From positions 75,037,734-75,101,733 of the forward strand of contig NC_085136.1 in the NCBI RefSeq assembly GCF_035046485.1: 64,000 nucleotides of DNA, written 5' to 3'. Each line of letters begins with the position of its first letter. Position 1 is the stretch's first letter. The notes beneath the pieces were generated by a model. It did no database searches and had not been told where the DNA came from. It was given only the letters and a program-made list of their open reading frames with translations. The position numbers and the translations under genes are program-made. Shown piece after piece: positions 24,735-36,783 of this stretch. Source of the DNA: Aedes albopictus. Its lineage: Eukaryota; Arthropoda; Insecta; Diptera; Culicidae.

Positions 24735-24975
24735 ATATCTATTGATTGATTGATTCAGCAAATCGCTCGTCGAGGGTCTTGATTTCAGTCAGACGGTGGA
24801 CCTCAGAGTTTCGCATCCTCCGTGGAACGTTCAAAATCATTCGGAAAAACATATTCTGGACTCTCTGGAGTATGAGATGGTGTCTTTTGAAGCAGTTTTC
24901 GCAAACCAGCATACCGTACTCGATCACTGGAAGGCTAATCTGTTTGTAGACAGCAAGCTTATTTTTCAGGGACAA
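24735..24975 (-). mobile_element. LINE RT C-terminal fragment (Jockey/I-like) with (AATC)n tail
   Basis: The minus-strand frame carries KNKLAVYKQISLPVIEYG, then RVQNMFFRMILNVPRRMR and EVHRLTEIKTLDERF. This is the thumb/C-terminal signature of Jockey/I-type RTs. The frame ends in AATCAATCAATCAATAG, a LINE-like 3' tail, at the low-coordinate end. It is severely 5'-truncated and sits where the copia 5' LTR would be expected. Confidence 0.75.
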
Positions 24976-24999
24976 CGTCGATCTCCTTTTGATTAACGG

Positions 25000-25320
25000 G
25001 TACAGTAATATGAGTAGTCACTGCTACGGAGCTACTCATGAAAGATCCCTATAAGGAACTCCAGAAGGATAATCCTGGAGGGTGCTCAGAGTAATGCTTG
25101 GAAGTTAAACAGTTGAATCAGTTGTAGATAATATTAAATATGTGATAGCCAAATACATCTAAGTAGTCTAGAAGTGGTTGTTAGGCAGGATAATAAAGTG
25201 TGTATTCAAAATGTCAAGAAGTGCTGATTTTCTGGTGTCGTCTATTTCTCCAAATTATAATGGTGGAAAAGTATAATCATATGAATAACAAATCGAATTA
25301 CCTGGCGACGAGGAGTAATC
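25000..25320 (+). other. possible LTR end and primer-binding site
   Basis: An AT-rich block ends in CCTGGCGACGAGGAG near 25301. TGGCGAC... is a common opening of LTR-retrotransposon primer-binding sites. No second LTR or coding region was found downstream, so this is a weak call. Confidence 0.25.
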
Positions 25321-25501
25321 GGAATAGATAAAAATCAGGTATTTACATAAGATAAAATGGGAACAAATTACAATTCTGTCACTTCCGGGTCGGAAGGACA
25401 TTGTATTTGGATCAGGAAATACAGTCCATGGAACTCCATGGAAACAGGCGACAGCCGCTGCGAAAAAGCAGAAAAAGTAAGGCATGGTAAATGCTAATTT
25501 C

Positions 25502-25656
25502 AGGCGATAGCCGCTGCACTACGCAGAAAATGAGGCGATAGCCGCTGCAATTCGCAGGAAAACAGGCGATAGCCGCTGCATTACGCAGAAAATTAGGCGA
25601 TAGCCGCTGCAATTCGCAGGAAAACAGGCGATAGCCGCTACATTAGTAGAAAAGGA
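25502..25656. repeat. 31-bp tandem repeat, five units with dimeric alternation
   Basis: AGGCGATAGCCGCTGC starts at 25502, 25533, 25564 and 25595, with a variant at 25626. The spacing is exactly 31 bases. The second half of each unit alternates between CACTACGCAGAAAAT / CATTACGCAGAAAAT and CAATTCGCAGGAAAA, which suggests a 62-bp higher-order dimer. Each typical unit can pair CTGC with GCAG across five bases. A solitary relative (AGGCGACAGCCGCTGC) lies at 25446. Confidence 0.9.
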
Positions 25657-25659
25657 GGA

Positions 25660-28020
25660 TAACTGCTGAGACATTGCATGAGAAATGGCAATGGTTACAA
25701 CTTTGAAACAATTTGACAGTTATGAAAATAAAAATACTCAGGCAAAGCCTACTTGACGAGTGGTCAAAAGATACACTTAAAAAGGCATCGTGGATGATAT
25801 TTGTATGGTACCTACTGTAAAAAAAATACAAGATTTGAAATGAATGAAAATTAAAAAAATGGGAATAAATAAGTAGTTGTTATTCTTAATTCTGCTAAAG
25901 AATTTCGCTAGAAACACAACGCTGACGTACTGCACGTTCAGAGTGCCTATTTGGTTCATATTGGTGCCAAGATCTCAATACAGATAACTATCAGCAATTA
26001 TATTAAATGCATTATGGTGCATTGTGCATTCATATACAGAGATTAATTTTACATTCAAAGTAAGACGGAGTTCAAATATATAATTATCCGTAAGGCCAAC
26101 TAAAAAAATCATGAATTGAATACGTGTATTACATTTCATTAAAAAAAAAAAAAAACAAGGAGACTGGTATGAGTCATTTAGATAGCTTAAATAAAGAAGA
26201 ACAACGCTGAGGACTTGGGATCAAATCCCTATTCCGACAATCTCACAAAAATGCGGATACTTCTTTGGAAGTAAAGCATGGGTCCTGAGAATCTACTCTA
26301 TAATACAGTGCTGAAATACGCTATAAAATTCGACACATTACTTGAGACGAGATCCATTTATATTGAGGCGAATCAATGTAACACTCTTTTGGTTGTTAAG
26401 CAATACCTTATATAAAGATTACAAAATAATTTTGTTCAACATGGTACATTTATTTTGATTTGTGCAATTGAACAATAACATTAACTTTGTATTATAATTA
26501 TCAGTACATTGTATCAATGCGTAAAATAGGTAAATAGTGAAAAAAATTAGGTAATATCAAAACATTGTTTCATATTACACCTACATATACTGAATACAAA
26601 AAGTGGAGGTTTAATTAATCGTGATGTCAAATTCCACTTCGTATTCTACCGAATTTTCACCAATAGTATCAATATTATATTTATTGGATGGTTTCAATTT
26701 ATTATTTTTACACTGTACTGTGTTCCGCAATCGACCTAAGAAAACAATATATAATGAGCAGAAAACCGATGCATACTGCGAGTTGGTATCAACATTCTGA
26801 TGAAACGAGCTGGTAATATGTTCACTTAATTTTGCTTGACAGGTAATATTTGTTCATATAATTCCACAAGTAACTCCGCTTGGTATTCTTGCATTGCAAT
26901 ATGTTCTAAACGCACACAGTTGAGGGCAGAAAATACTATAAAATTGGTGACACATCGGAACTGAATTACAGGTTTAATGTGTATTTGATTTTCTATATTT
27001 TCTTTCTGTCTGTCACTTTATAGAAAATGTTTCGAACAGATGATAGAGATGATAAAATATATAATATGTAAATAACATACACATAAATACTAACACTTTA
27101 AGAATAGATAGAAAAACAGCTAATTACAGCATTACACCAGTTTTCTCACCATAGTGATTAAAAGGTATTTTTTCTAAAATTTTTAATTTTGATTGGGCAC
27201 AAATGTTTGTATAATAAGCTATTGAAGTCATTGTTTTTTACTGAGAATTATCCTTAACATAAAAAGGTTGAAATAAGTTAAAACAGATGGTTTTCAAGTA
27301 CTTGATTCACATTGTTATTGAATTTCCAATGCAGCAGCAATGCTTTGATATTTATTACAAGTATAGATAAATAAATTCTACACTTAAACAAAAGAATCAC
27401 GTATTAAAAAAATGCCTACATATATACAAAATGAAATATTGTTGTATGTCACATTGGCACGAGAACGGATCAACGAATTAACATAACTTCTCACTGTTTC
27501 ATTCGTTCAATTGAAAACATAAATAATTGAGAGAAGTAATCTTGAGAGCAATAAAAACGTGATAATTTAGTTAACAGAAGCTCTTTTCACTTAATCATCA
27601 CATGTACCTAAATATAGTACATTGATGACCCTCTGCCAATGATTTGAATTTTGAAACACGCAATTTTAAACAATTACTGTATGATTTGTCTCTACTCGAT
27701 CCTAGAATTTTTTTTTTTTTTTGATCCTAGAATTTGGACTTATACTTTGCGTATTACTAAAGCTAGTATGAAGAAACTTTCCATATTCACAGTTTAATTG
27801 CATTACTACTTGTTATGTTCATATTTTAGGAAACAAAACAAACAGTGCTGCAGTCTTTTGTATTCAATAAAAAAAAACAATGATTCCATAATAAAAATGA
27901 CAGCATGTTCTATTGAAATTGAATATTGAATTGTCGGTTTAAAGCATCCTTCTGATCAACAATGTTGTAAGTCTCTGAGAACATCTATATTTATATACAC
28001 TTTTTAGAATGACAAAGTTT
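25660..28020. other. AT-rich non-genic stretch
   Basis: Very AT-rich DNA with no domain-bearing frame. A diverged SINE lies within it at 26195-26325. I see no other identifiable content. Confidence 0.5.
26195..26325 (+). repeat. diverged SINE (same family as 43837-44023)
   Basis: The phrases ACGCTGAGGACTTGGGATC, AAATCCCTATTCCGACA, TCTCACAAAAATG and AGTAAAGCATGGGTCC match the order of the SINE at 43837-44023 with many substitutions. The tRNA-like B box is still visible. Confidence 0.6.
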
Positions 28021-28028
28021 AAACAATC

Positions 28029-28200
28029 TTTTTTTTTTTTTTTTTTTTTTTTGAAGAGTGACCAGGTGGAGCTGCAGGACAGCTGATAGCAAAGCCTGGA
28101 CCCTTTCCCAACTTTCCCCCTACTAGGACCAATACTCACGATGGACTAGACGATGTCGTCAACTTGAGCAAAGTGTGTAGTAATTTAGCATTGGGTCGTA
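28029..28200 (-). repeat. possible retroposed fragment ending in a poly(A)
   Basis: A long T run at about 28029-28052 would be a poly(A) tail on the minus strand. It follows a less AT-rich segment (GGTCCTAGTAGGGGGAAAG, CAGCTGTCCTGCAGCTCC). The target duplication and source gene are not recognised. Confidence 0.3.
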
Positions 28201-29530
28201 GTAGTTTTTTAAAAATACTGTTTTTAACTTTTCCCATCGCACTAGTGTTTTTATCGAATGGAAGCTCCAAAAATGATTTGATAATTGAACAATATTTCAA
28301 TTATCGAAAATCTCCGAGGCCACTGGACAACATTCAGACATAAAAAAAGGTGTCTATGTCTATGTTAACGCCTTCAGAGTACTATTCTTAAAAAATATAC
28401 AAAGAGCAAAAGAAAAAAAAAATGTGTCGTAGCTAATTTTTAAAGATTTGATATTTCTGAAAATTATTCGAAGACAGCTACCAGAGCTAGCGTTTTTAGC
28501 CGATATGGGCAACTAGTTTTTCTGACAGCTTCCCCAAACAATAATCAGATAATATCCTCAGTTATTTTATAATACATTCTGAAAATTATTTCAAGCTGAT
28601 TACTAATAGTGTCAATAACCGATGTTAGTCATTGACAGCACCAGCATCATCCCCAAATAACTCTCATATTAGTGTTAGATAACACTTTTTGAGCTTCCAT
28701 TCGATATTGTAAAGAAATTTGTCAAAGCCTTTTTGTCAAAATATAGTCAATAATGTATCAAATTGTGTTTCTAATTTCGCTAGTCGTCTTCTGCATATCT
28801 GTGATCATCTCAGTCCAAAGTAATATTATATCCATCGTAACCCTTTACAATGTCAACCGTCCTAAGTCCTAACTAAATTCCTGCTTTTTTTTATCAGTGA
28901 AATAATACCGTCTAAGATATAAAAACAAAAAAGTTCAGTCAACTGATTCTTGTCAAAGATAAAAATGGTAATGATTATTTGTCAACTTTTATAAATTCAC
29001 AAAACCCATAAAAATAAGAAATACAAATATAAACTCCTATAATCAACAGTTTTATCTTCACCTAATCAGTCCATAATTTTCTAATTGTAATGAAACTAAT
29101 CTGTAAGGCTGTAAGTCAACTTATCCTAGCGTCCCCTGTCATGTGTACTAACGAATTCAAGTAACGAATGATGAGTGTAACGCAGAGACCTCCTCTACCC
29201 ACTCTTGCGTTACGTTAATTTTAACAATTATTGTTAAATTTGAGTAAATTCAAAGAATGCAAAGATTAGGTCTATGCAAGCTGAATTATAATTTGTTTTT
29301 GACTTGTGATAAATGCACGACGGATACTCCTTTGGTTCCCATTAGCACTTACGGCGATTCCTTCACTTGCGCTCAACTCGTAAACTAGATATATCTAGCT
29401 CAAAGTCCAAGCGGTGGTGAATGAACTGGCGCTAAAGTGCTAATGGGTTAAGCCCTCCCATCGCGTCAAGATCGAATATCCAGGGGGAGGGAAGTAATTA
29501 TCAATGGAATTACTATTATAATTCACCAAA
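28201..29530. other. AT-rich non-genic stretch
   Basis: No exon, RNA gene or clear repeat found. Confidence 0.45.
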
Positions 29531-30110
29531 GAATTGACGAAAAGTAGTTTTTGGATCCCCATATTAATTACAGGAATTTTCAAAGGAATTACCGAGCCAT
29601 TCTCCAAAAACAATACTAATTGCCAAACGCCAGAAATTCATAAACGAATTACTGAAGAACGCATCAAAGGAATTGTTGAAGGAATCCCCGAAGAAATTCT
29701 CAAAAAAAATACCGAAAGAGTAACTAAAGCTACATTCAAAAAAGTTCTGAAAAAAATTCCGAAGAATATTTCAAAGAAATTCGCAAAAAAATCTCAAGCA
29801 TATTTGCCTGACAAGTTTTCGCAAGTAATTGGTGATGAAAATCCTTAAGAAAAATTCGAAACAAGTTCCACAGGAATTGCTGAAGAGACCGTCGCAGAAA
29901 TTTCCAAAAGCTTTACTGAAGACTTCACGTGGAAATTGTCTAAAGAATTCATAAGAATTGCAGAAGGAATACAAAAAAATCTTGTAAATTCCCTCTGCAA
30001 GAAGTTATCATAGGAATTACCGAAAAATTTCTCAAAAAAGTTGCCGACGAAATTTCTGAGAAAATTGCTGAGGGAATCAATTCCGAGATCTCAGCACCAC
30101 AGGAATAAAC
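29530..30110. repeat. decayed AAGGAATTACCGAAGA-type satellite
   Basis: Irregular repeats of GGAATTGC/ACC, AAGAAATT and CAAAAAA give a Lys/Ile-rich 104-codon frame at 29534-29848. Composition and repetition, not homology, explain the frame. Confidence 0.45.
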
Positions 30111-30733
30111 AAAATTGCATGTAAAATGCGATTCTACGTATTTTTTTTTTTCAAAAATCTGCCTGAAACTCTGTCAAAGATTAATCCAAAAAGTGTTGAG
30201 AATATTCAAACTTCTAAGGAATTTTTAAACAATTTTAACAAAAAATATGTTGAAATCTCTAAGCAATACAATACATTTACAAGGATTAAGTAATACACTT
30301 ACAAAATTCTTGGATTATCAATCTAATTATTTTCTTAACACTTACCTATCACTACTGCCTGTTCTACAAATCGTCCAGGGATCTCACCTTCTTCCCAAAC
30401 TAAGAATCCGCAGTTAACAGTAATTTGTCTCAACTCTCAACATCCAAGCACATTCCACACACCGGCATTGAAATCACTTTTTCGACTGTTTTCGTCACTT
30501 CCTCTTCCCGGCCTTCTGTGCTGCACACAACAACCAACTCACTTGCCCATTCACTCCACAGGGGGAACCAACCCGGAAAACCGTGCCCAGGTAAAGAGGC
30601 CCAAGCGCACACCGCGGGGCTATCTTCTTGAACAAGAACACACTCTGTACACTCTTTTTCCTTCTTCGTGGATAATTTAATAAGACCGCCACCAGCACAA
30701 CCGCCAAGACGGCTGGAAGAAAAGATTCTCACC

Positions 30734-31080
30734 GTCGGAATTCACTCTGGCTTCCTCCACCACTCCGCGCGCACACCGAAAACACCCGAATCAACCGACC
30801 GAAATCGAACCAAGTCTAATTATTATTGATGTTCTCCATCAAACGCCAGCAACACCAAAGAATGGGAAGCAGCTTATCAGCTTCTGGTTTTGTCCCAGCA
30901 TCCAACGCAGACCGTATCGTAGGACAAATCGACTGCTGCTCAGCGGAAGAATAAGACCAACACAGCGCCGCACGCACATCAACTAACGAGCTACCGGTTT
31001 TACGCGTCCGAACGAAACAGCGGGTCAACATGGACTGAAATATTTCCAGCCAGCGTGAACGGAGGCGCGTTTACACGCAA
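30734..31080 (-). other. possible minus-strand 5'UTR exon
   Basis: This segment is much richer in G+C than its surroundings. On the minus strand it contains TTTCGGTCGGTTGATTCGGG and GTGCGCGCGGAGTGG, and ends at a good donor (GACG, then GTGAGAATC) with the last exonic base at 30733/30734. This composition is typical of mosquito first exons. No start codon with a convincing coding frame or downstream exon was identified within the window, so the gene is unknown. Confidence 0.35.
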
Positions 31081-31492
31081 GAATGCAGCACGTCGCGATA
31101 GAACCACTACAAGCGGACAGAGACGCACACATCACTACCTATCACTACCACCACGCAAGCAAAATGCATTCGTGAGTGACCTTTTGTTTTCATAACGGAT
31201 TCGCGACGCGGTTTTGAAAAGCGCTTAAATTGCAATAAGATCGCAATATACCTATATCCAGAAATTTTTACTTTAACAATTAGATAAGAAACGCAAAATG
31301 TGAGCAGAAAATAAGGATCCAGTTGGTTACGTGTTTGCTAACCCCGAGAAAATCGTCACTGGGGACGTTTTGAGAAATTACGCCAAAAATTTGCGATTGC
31401 ACTATTAACGGTGAGTTCTTGGGAAACGCCAAGCATGCAGGGCTGTTTCTAAAATATTAAAAAAAATCTGTGGAATCTTAAGGTGATACAAG

Positions 31493-31630
31493 ACCGATGT
31501 GGATTTACCCATAGGTGCGGCGATAGGAAACTAGTCGGCTCTTATGGGAGTAACGTCATGTTTACACGCCGTAGGAATGAAAGAGCAGACTAGTTTCCTT
31601 TCGCCGCACCTTGGGTAATCCACATCGATA
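31493..31630. mobile_element. short foldback element
   Basis: GATGTGGATTACCCA-like text at the left is complemented by TGGGTAATCCACATCGAT at the right. GGTGCGGCGATAGGAAACTA pairs with TAGTTTCCTTTCGCCGCACC. The loop is short and there is no coding capacity. Confidence 0.7.
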
Positions 31631-32132
31631 CAAGACATCCTTGAAATCCTCGCAATCATAGTCTATTTTATGAGGCTAGTCAAACGACAGAAGTACGCGC
31701 TCTGATGTTTACGTTTTCAATCATCATCCGGTTGATGATGGTTAATGACTGCGCGCAAGTCAAGTGTAGTTTTTGAAACTGGCTAAAACCATAATAAGAA
31801 ATTTTTATTTAATTTATTTTCGCAAGTTAACAAGTAAATCGCAACGAAAAAAATACCTGATTAATTATTGAGTTTTGTATTGCTTCTACGACAACTTTTG
31901 AGCCTATTTTGGCTCAAATTTCTTGTGGTATTTATTGAAATATTGCAGCCACGATAGGTTATAAATATTTGTTCTTTTATTATAGTATCACTGGTGCAAG
32001 TATATTCTGTCTTCCAATGACTGTGTTCCACCCTCTGCTGTCAGTCTTCTCAACTTCACGGTTGCTGTGATCATCTGCAGATGAACCCGACTACCACATC
32101 TCCTTTTTTCCAAAAAAAAAAAAAACAAAGGA

Positions 32133-32175
32133 CTATGCGTTTAACCCCAGCCCGGTGGATGTGCGTTCGATGGGG
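32133..32175 (-). pseudogene. C-terminal piece of a disrupted, unrecognised protein
   Basis: On the minus strand, the frame that is open at 35723-35918 continues here after the 3.5-kb insertion is skipped. It gives EIPIERTSTGLGLNA and a TAG stop at 32133-32135. The codon split by the insertion is restored precisely when one copy of the TGGGG duplication is removed. This links the piece to the coding-like block at 35723-36340. The protein family is not recognised. Confidence 0.55.
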
Positions 32176-33309
32176 CACGCATACCAGGAACCTAAATATT
32201 ATCGCACTTGCATGAACCTAAAATCTTTTTTCATTGGGTTTCAGCTTATGGTCTAACCTTTCAGAAAAGCTTTTGTTCAAAATATTCTATCGGTGAAAAT
32301 TGAAATAAATCAAGTTTGAAGATTTTCTATCAAATGAGGTCTATTCAGAGCATAATTTTGTTGATCGTCCCGAACTGCAAACAACAAGGCATCGTGCGTA
32401 ACTTGTCACATACCCGATTGTCTCTTCTTAGTTTTATAAACATTATAATTACTTGTCATTTCTCCGGCATCTGTGTTATATGATCAGCCCAAGGGGGTCT
32501 GCCGTGGTTAATTAGCTCTTTTTTTATTTTGTGGGCTTCGTGGTCAAGCGGATAGTGGAGTTAAACGTTTAGGTGTATTTGTAGTAAGTCATGGAGTAAG
32601 ACTTTGAAGACACTTTTCGTGAACCAAAAAAATCCTAACTAGCTTCTGTGTGTTGTCTGTTATATGGTGGAATTCAGTCTGTTCAGCGTCTGGCAGAAGA
32701 CGGTGTGAAATGCCAAAACAAGAGTTTAGGTTCATGCAAGTTTGATAATACTTAGGTTCCTGGTATGCGTTTCTTTACGATTCGGCAATGTTTTTTGTCA
32801 TCTTCAAAGGAAAAATCTTTGTTCGTTCTGTGTCTGTCTAACCAAATGATTTGTTGACTGCTTAGCCGAAAAATTCAACATTCAGTGCATCCAAATAGTC
32901 GACACTCAAACTGCCAGTTATACGATACGTTTATCAAAGCCTCCTTCAGAATCCCAATGCTAAGTACTTAGCGATTTATAATTTCGAATTTCAGCTTAGG
33001 CAGTCTTTGGTTTTAGAGTTGATTGTTTCTTATCTTAGCCGACGTTTCGATCCTCGGATCGGACTTTCTTCAGGGCTCGATAATAATCAAATGGTCTAAA
33101 AACTTTATTTTTTTTTACTTGGCGATGTTAGCACCACAGCCTGTGGAAACCCCATATAGGGAATTCATATTGTGTGTAACACATTGATTCTATTTCGCAC
33201 CATGATCATATATTACACCATCATTGTAATGACCTATCACAAAACCCAACCCCCAACCCCCAACCCCTACGCAAGTGCAAGGACTTCCTCCGCCAAAAAT
33301 GTGTAGATA

Positions 33310-33578
33310 CCGTCTACCCCCGTTCGTTTAAACGGCACCTCATGCAAACCAACGGGGTTCATTTTTAATTTGAACGTCTAGCAACTCTGTTAGCATCGGA
33401 AAACACACTGCTGGCAACCTGATTTGGTGTTTTGTTTGGGTTCTGCGTTCCGTTTCACACCGTTCCATGAGCAGAATGACGTTTGAACCATTTTTAGTTT
33501 GAACGATGTGCAGATTAGAGGGGGTCAAACTAAAAAGTGTTCAGATTACATGCGGTCAAACGAACGAGGGTAGACGGT
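33310..33578. mobile_element. MITE with TA duplication
   Basis: CCGTCTACCCCCGTTCGTTT at the left pairs with AAACGAACGAGGGTAGACGG at the right. TA flanks both ends (33308-33309, 33579-33580). It lies inside the 3.5-kb foldback. Confidence 0.78.
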
Positions 33579-33648
33579 AGAGCACTTTTGCTCGACATCC
33601 TTCACTAGTACGAGTACGTCTGATGCAGCTCGCGTCAGCTCTCAGATA

Positions 33649-33942
33649 CACACTAAGATCAGCTCGGTATTTTTCCCATCTTTTTACTGAGTTCTCAACA
33701 GCAGATTTAACTCGGTACGCTCGGTTATTTATTTTGCGGATATTCTGTAAATGAGTTACCGAGCTCAGCTCACAAACTGTCAAAAGTTACTGAAGCACGG
33801 TAAATATCGTTACTGGTGAACGGTAAATACGATTACCGAGTGTACCGAAATAAATCTGCTGTTGAAAACTCAGTAAAAAGATGGAAAAAATACTGAACTC
33901 AGTGAAAAAATTACTGAGCTGGAACATCTGAATCTTAGTGTG
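33649..33942. mobile_element. MITE with TA duplication
   Basis: The outer ends are CACACTAAGAT and ATCTTAGTGTG. Deeper arm sequence (CCATCTTTTTACTGAGTT) is also inverted. TA lies at 33647-33648 and 33943-33944. Nested in the 3.5-kb element. Confidence 0.75.
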
Positions 33943-34189
33943 TACATGAGCTTAGCATATCGCCTGCTAAACCTCCAAGTACTCAGTAGCAAAAAACGAG
34001 CCGAATTTTCCTCCCAAAATCCGTGAAGTTCAATCTTTTATAACTTTGGCAATTATCAATATTTTTGACTAAAATATGCACCACTTCATCATCAGTTCAT
34101 ACTGACAATCTATGGTCAAAATTTCAAATTAATAGAAATTTCATATTTTGAATTATGATAGGTTATGTGAAAAAAAAAATACTATTGAA

Positions 34190-34815
34190 GAAATCCGTAC
34201 TTTAGTAAAAAAATGAAGTTGCTTTATGAAAATTTCACTGCAGCGTCAGAAAATATAGGATCGTATTTTCATCCAGTGTACCTTATTGTAAGCAAGTTGG
34301 CGGGCATCACTTGGTAACGCATTGTTATATATAGTAACGCGTGTAACAACACTTATTTGCTTACAATAAAGTTTTTACAGTAGCCAACATTTGAACTTCA
34401 TACACAAAACTTAAGTTGATAAATATAGACAATTATCTATACATTGACATATGTTTGTAACGGATTACGCGTAACACACTATGTGTTACGAGTGGGATGT
34501 CATTTCATAAACAACTAATACACGGAAATTTAAGTAAACGCGTCATACAAAAGTAATTGTTTATTAAAAACTTAGAACTTAACATGGAATGAAACGAATT
34601 GACATAGGCTTTTCTGCTGCACCGGTGCTTCATTATGGTCAATATTGAAGTGAAAACTGTGGGCATCCAACTAAGTACTTCAACTTTGACGATCGTTGTG
34701 GCCCAAATCACTGGATTACAATTATTCAAATTTCGACCACATCATTTCCTATATTTTCTGACGTTGCAGTGAAATTTTCATAAAGCAACTTCAATTATTC
34801 ACTAAAATACGGGGT
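34190..34815. mobile_element. foldback element with ~70-bp arms
   Basis: GAAGTTGCTTTATGAAAATT at the left and its complement at about 34775-34795 pair together with CACTGCAGCGTCAGAAAATA and its complement. The exact ends are uncertain, probably CCGTA at the left and TACGG at the right. Confidence 0.65.
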
Positions 34816-35722
34816 TTTGAAAATAATATGTTCAAAAATGACTTTTTGAACGATCGATTTCTCCTCATCAATTTCATCCAAGTAAGAGGACGATAACGAT
34901 GTCGTCACAAGTTGACGTCCAAAATTGAAGTTTACATTGCTAAATAGCGTGCCTGGTCTTCTGGTATACCGTGTGCCTCACCACACGCATTGCTGCCCTC
35001 GTTAATGCTTCTTAGTTGTTTTACACCCAATTGTTAGCAGGACGATGGCATAACTTAAGATAACCACGTAAATAAAGTCTGATGGAAAAAGCTGCGATAT
35101 TGCGGTAGGGGTAAAGAAGATGACTGGTATGGAAATCGTATCGGTGAATGTTCATGTTACTTAAAATATTAAACAAATATGGCAATCCACACCGTCTTCA
35201 GCCAGACGCTTAACAGACTGAATGTTACTATCATCGTATAATCGACAACACACAGAAGCTAGTTAGGAATTATTCGTTTCACGAAAAGTTTTTTTTCCGA
35301 GTCGCACTCCATGACTTACTACATCTACATATACAACTAAACGTTTACCACCACTAATCGCTTGACCACGAAGCCCACAACATAAAAAATTAACTCATTA
35401 ACCACGGAAGACCCCCTTGGGCTGATCATATAACACAGATGCCGGAGAAATGACAAGTGAATATAATGCTTATAAAACTAAGTAGAGACCATCGGGTTTG
35501 TGACAGGTCACGCACGATGCCTTTTCGGGACGTTCACCAAAATTATGCTCTGAATATACCTCATTTGATAGAAAATCTTCAAACTTGATTTATTTCAATT
35601 TTCACCGATAGAATATTTTGAACAAAGGCTTTTCTGAAAGGTTAGACCATAGGCTGAAACCCAATGAAAAAAGATTTTAGGTTCATGCAAGTTCGATAAT
35701 ATTTAGGTTCCTGGTATGCGTG

Positions 35723-36340
35723 TGGGGATCTCCGACTGGTCCTCCTTGAGCTCCGTAAATGCGTCCGTTGCATCTTTTGATTCGACTGCCGCCGCCGTCG
35801 CCACTGCCACCACATCAGCCTGCTCATCACCACCTTGAATGGCCGCTTCTAAGGTCGGATGTTCCTTGAGCTTCGGCGGTGGCGAAAGCGACACTTTCAG
35901 CTTCAGCGAACTCAGCATCCGACTGCTGTTCTTGACGGCGGCATTGTGATGTACGCGTTAGTTTTGTTAGATGATGTGGAGTGTCTCTTCGATGCAGTTT
36001 GGAGATGGGCTTCTTCTCGTGGGAATCCTCATTTTCCTCCGAGTGGCACCGGCAACAAATCCGGTCTTCGTTCTCGTTCACGTCGAATCCTGTCGAAGTC
36101 GTCGTCGCCGCCGCCTCCACCGAACTCTTCGTTCTCCTTGTTGGCATCCTACTCCGCCAAGGGTTCGTTGGGTACCACATTTTGGATGTCGTCCAGCGTG
36201 AACGCCATGCCTCCGATCTTGTATGGCCTGGAGGAGGAATCCACCGAGAGGGTGTCCAGATTGCCCCCGCTCATGTCGTCCGACCGCTTCTCCTTGGCAA
36301 ACAGTTTGTGCGCCTTCAGTTTTAATTCCTTCAGTTCCAA
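35723..36340 (-). pseudogene. broken coding block of an unrecognised protein
   Basis: Minus-strand translation shows several protein-like stretches in different frames. In order they are AHKLFAKEKRSDDMSGGNLD with SSSRPYKIGGMAFTLDDIQN (36149-36340), an Asp/Glu/Arg-rich stretch, PISKLHRRDTPHHLTKLTRT (about 35950-36010), and LKLKVSLSPPPKLKEHPTLE with TDAFTELKEDQSEIP (35728-35918). Stops and frame changes separate them. The last part continues into 32133-32175 across an inserted element. I do not recognise the family. A decayed retrocopy or a genuinely multi-exon gene with sequence errors both remain possible. Confidence 0.5.
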
Positions 36341-36388
36341 GCGGGTTGCTTATCATTGATTGCAGGAAGTTCTCGGATTTCAGGTGTA

Positions 36389-36629
36389 CACAGCTAATCG
36401 CGTTCGGTAATTTTTACCGAAATCTCAACCGCTGAGCGTTCGGTAATGGATTTTTACCGAAATTCTGTAGAAAAATAACAAATTTCGGTAAAATGTTATC
36501 GTTTATCTGTCAAATTCTAACGAACTTCGGTAAAAGTTACTACCTTTACCGATTTTTTCCTGTAAAACAAACTTAACGGTTGAGATTTCGGTAAAACATT
36601 ACCGAAGTCGGTGATATTTTCTAACTGTG
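36389..36629. mobile_element. MITE (ACCGAAATCTCAACCG family), copy 1
   Basis: Outer CACAG and CTGTG ends are flanked by TA at 36387-36388 and 36630-36631. GGTAATTTTTACCGAAATCT and GAGATTTCGGTAAAACATTA form inverted inner arms. It lies immediately upstream of the broken coding block. Confidence 0.75.
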
Positions 36630-36783
36630 TATGATATAAGCCACGAATCTTCTTTACATGAACCCCATTTTTGCTAAATGACTACCAGGTTTTGCAAATC
36701 TTGCCCGGTTTCCAACTCTTTCAAATGACATGCCTCATTTTCAAACAGGCAAACGTGTTCCGCCTTGTGTGGCCTATTTCTTA

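Larger units (their letters stand above)
32171..35727. mobile_element. 3.5-kb element with ~500-bp inverted repeats (element 32176-35722)
   Basis: The left end begins CACGCATACCAGGAACC and the right end is its complement. About 500 bases from each end match in inverted orientation, including a region with GGGCTTCGTGGTCAAGCG. The element is flanked by TGGGG at 32171-32175 and 35723-35727. The interior contains three MITEs and no recognisable transposase, so it is a non-autonomous foldback. It interrupts the reading frame of an unknown minus-strand gene. Confidence 0.82.

Noticed and set aside
25502..25656. Regular 31-bp repeat resembling a CRISPR array
   Set aside because: Units are contiguous without unique spacers, the host is an insect, and no Cas-like gene is present.
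35859..36359. 166-codon plus-strand frame
   Set aside because: The minus strand of the same block gives more protein-like text, and its frame continuity across the inserted element supports the minus strand.
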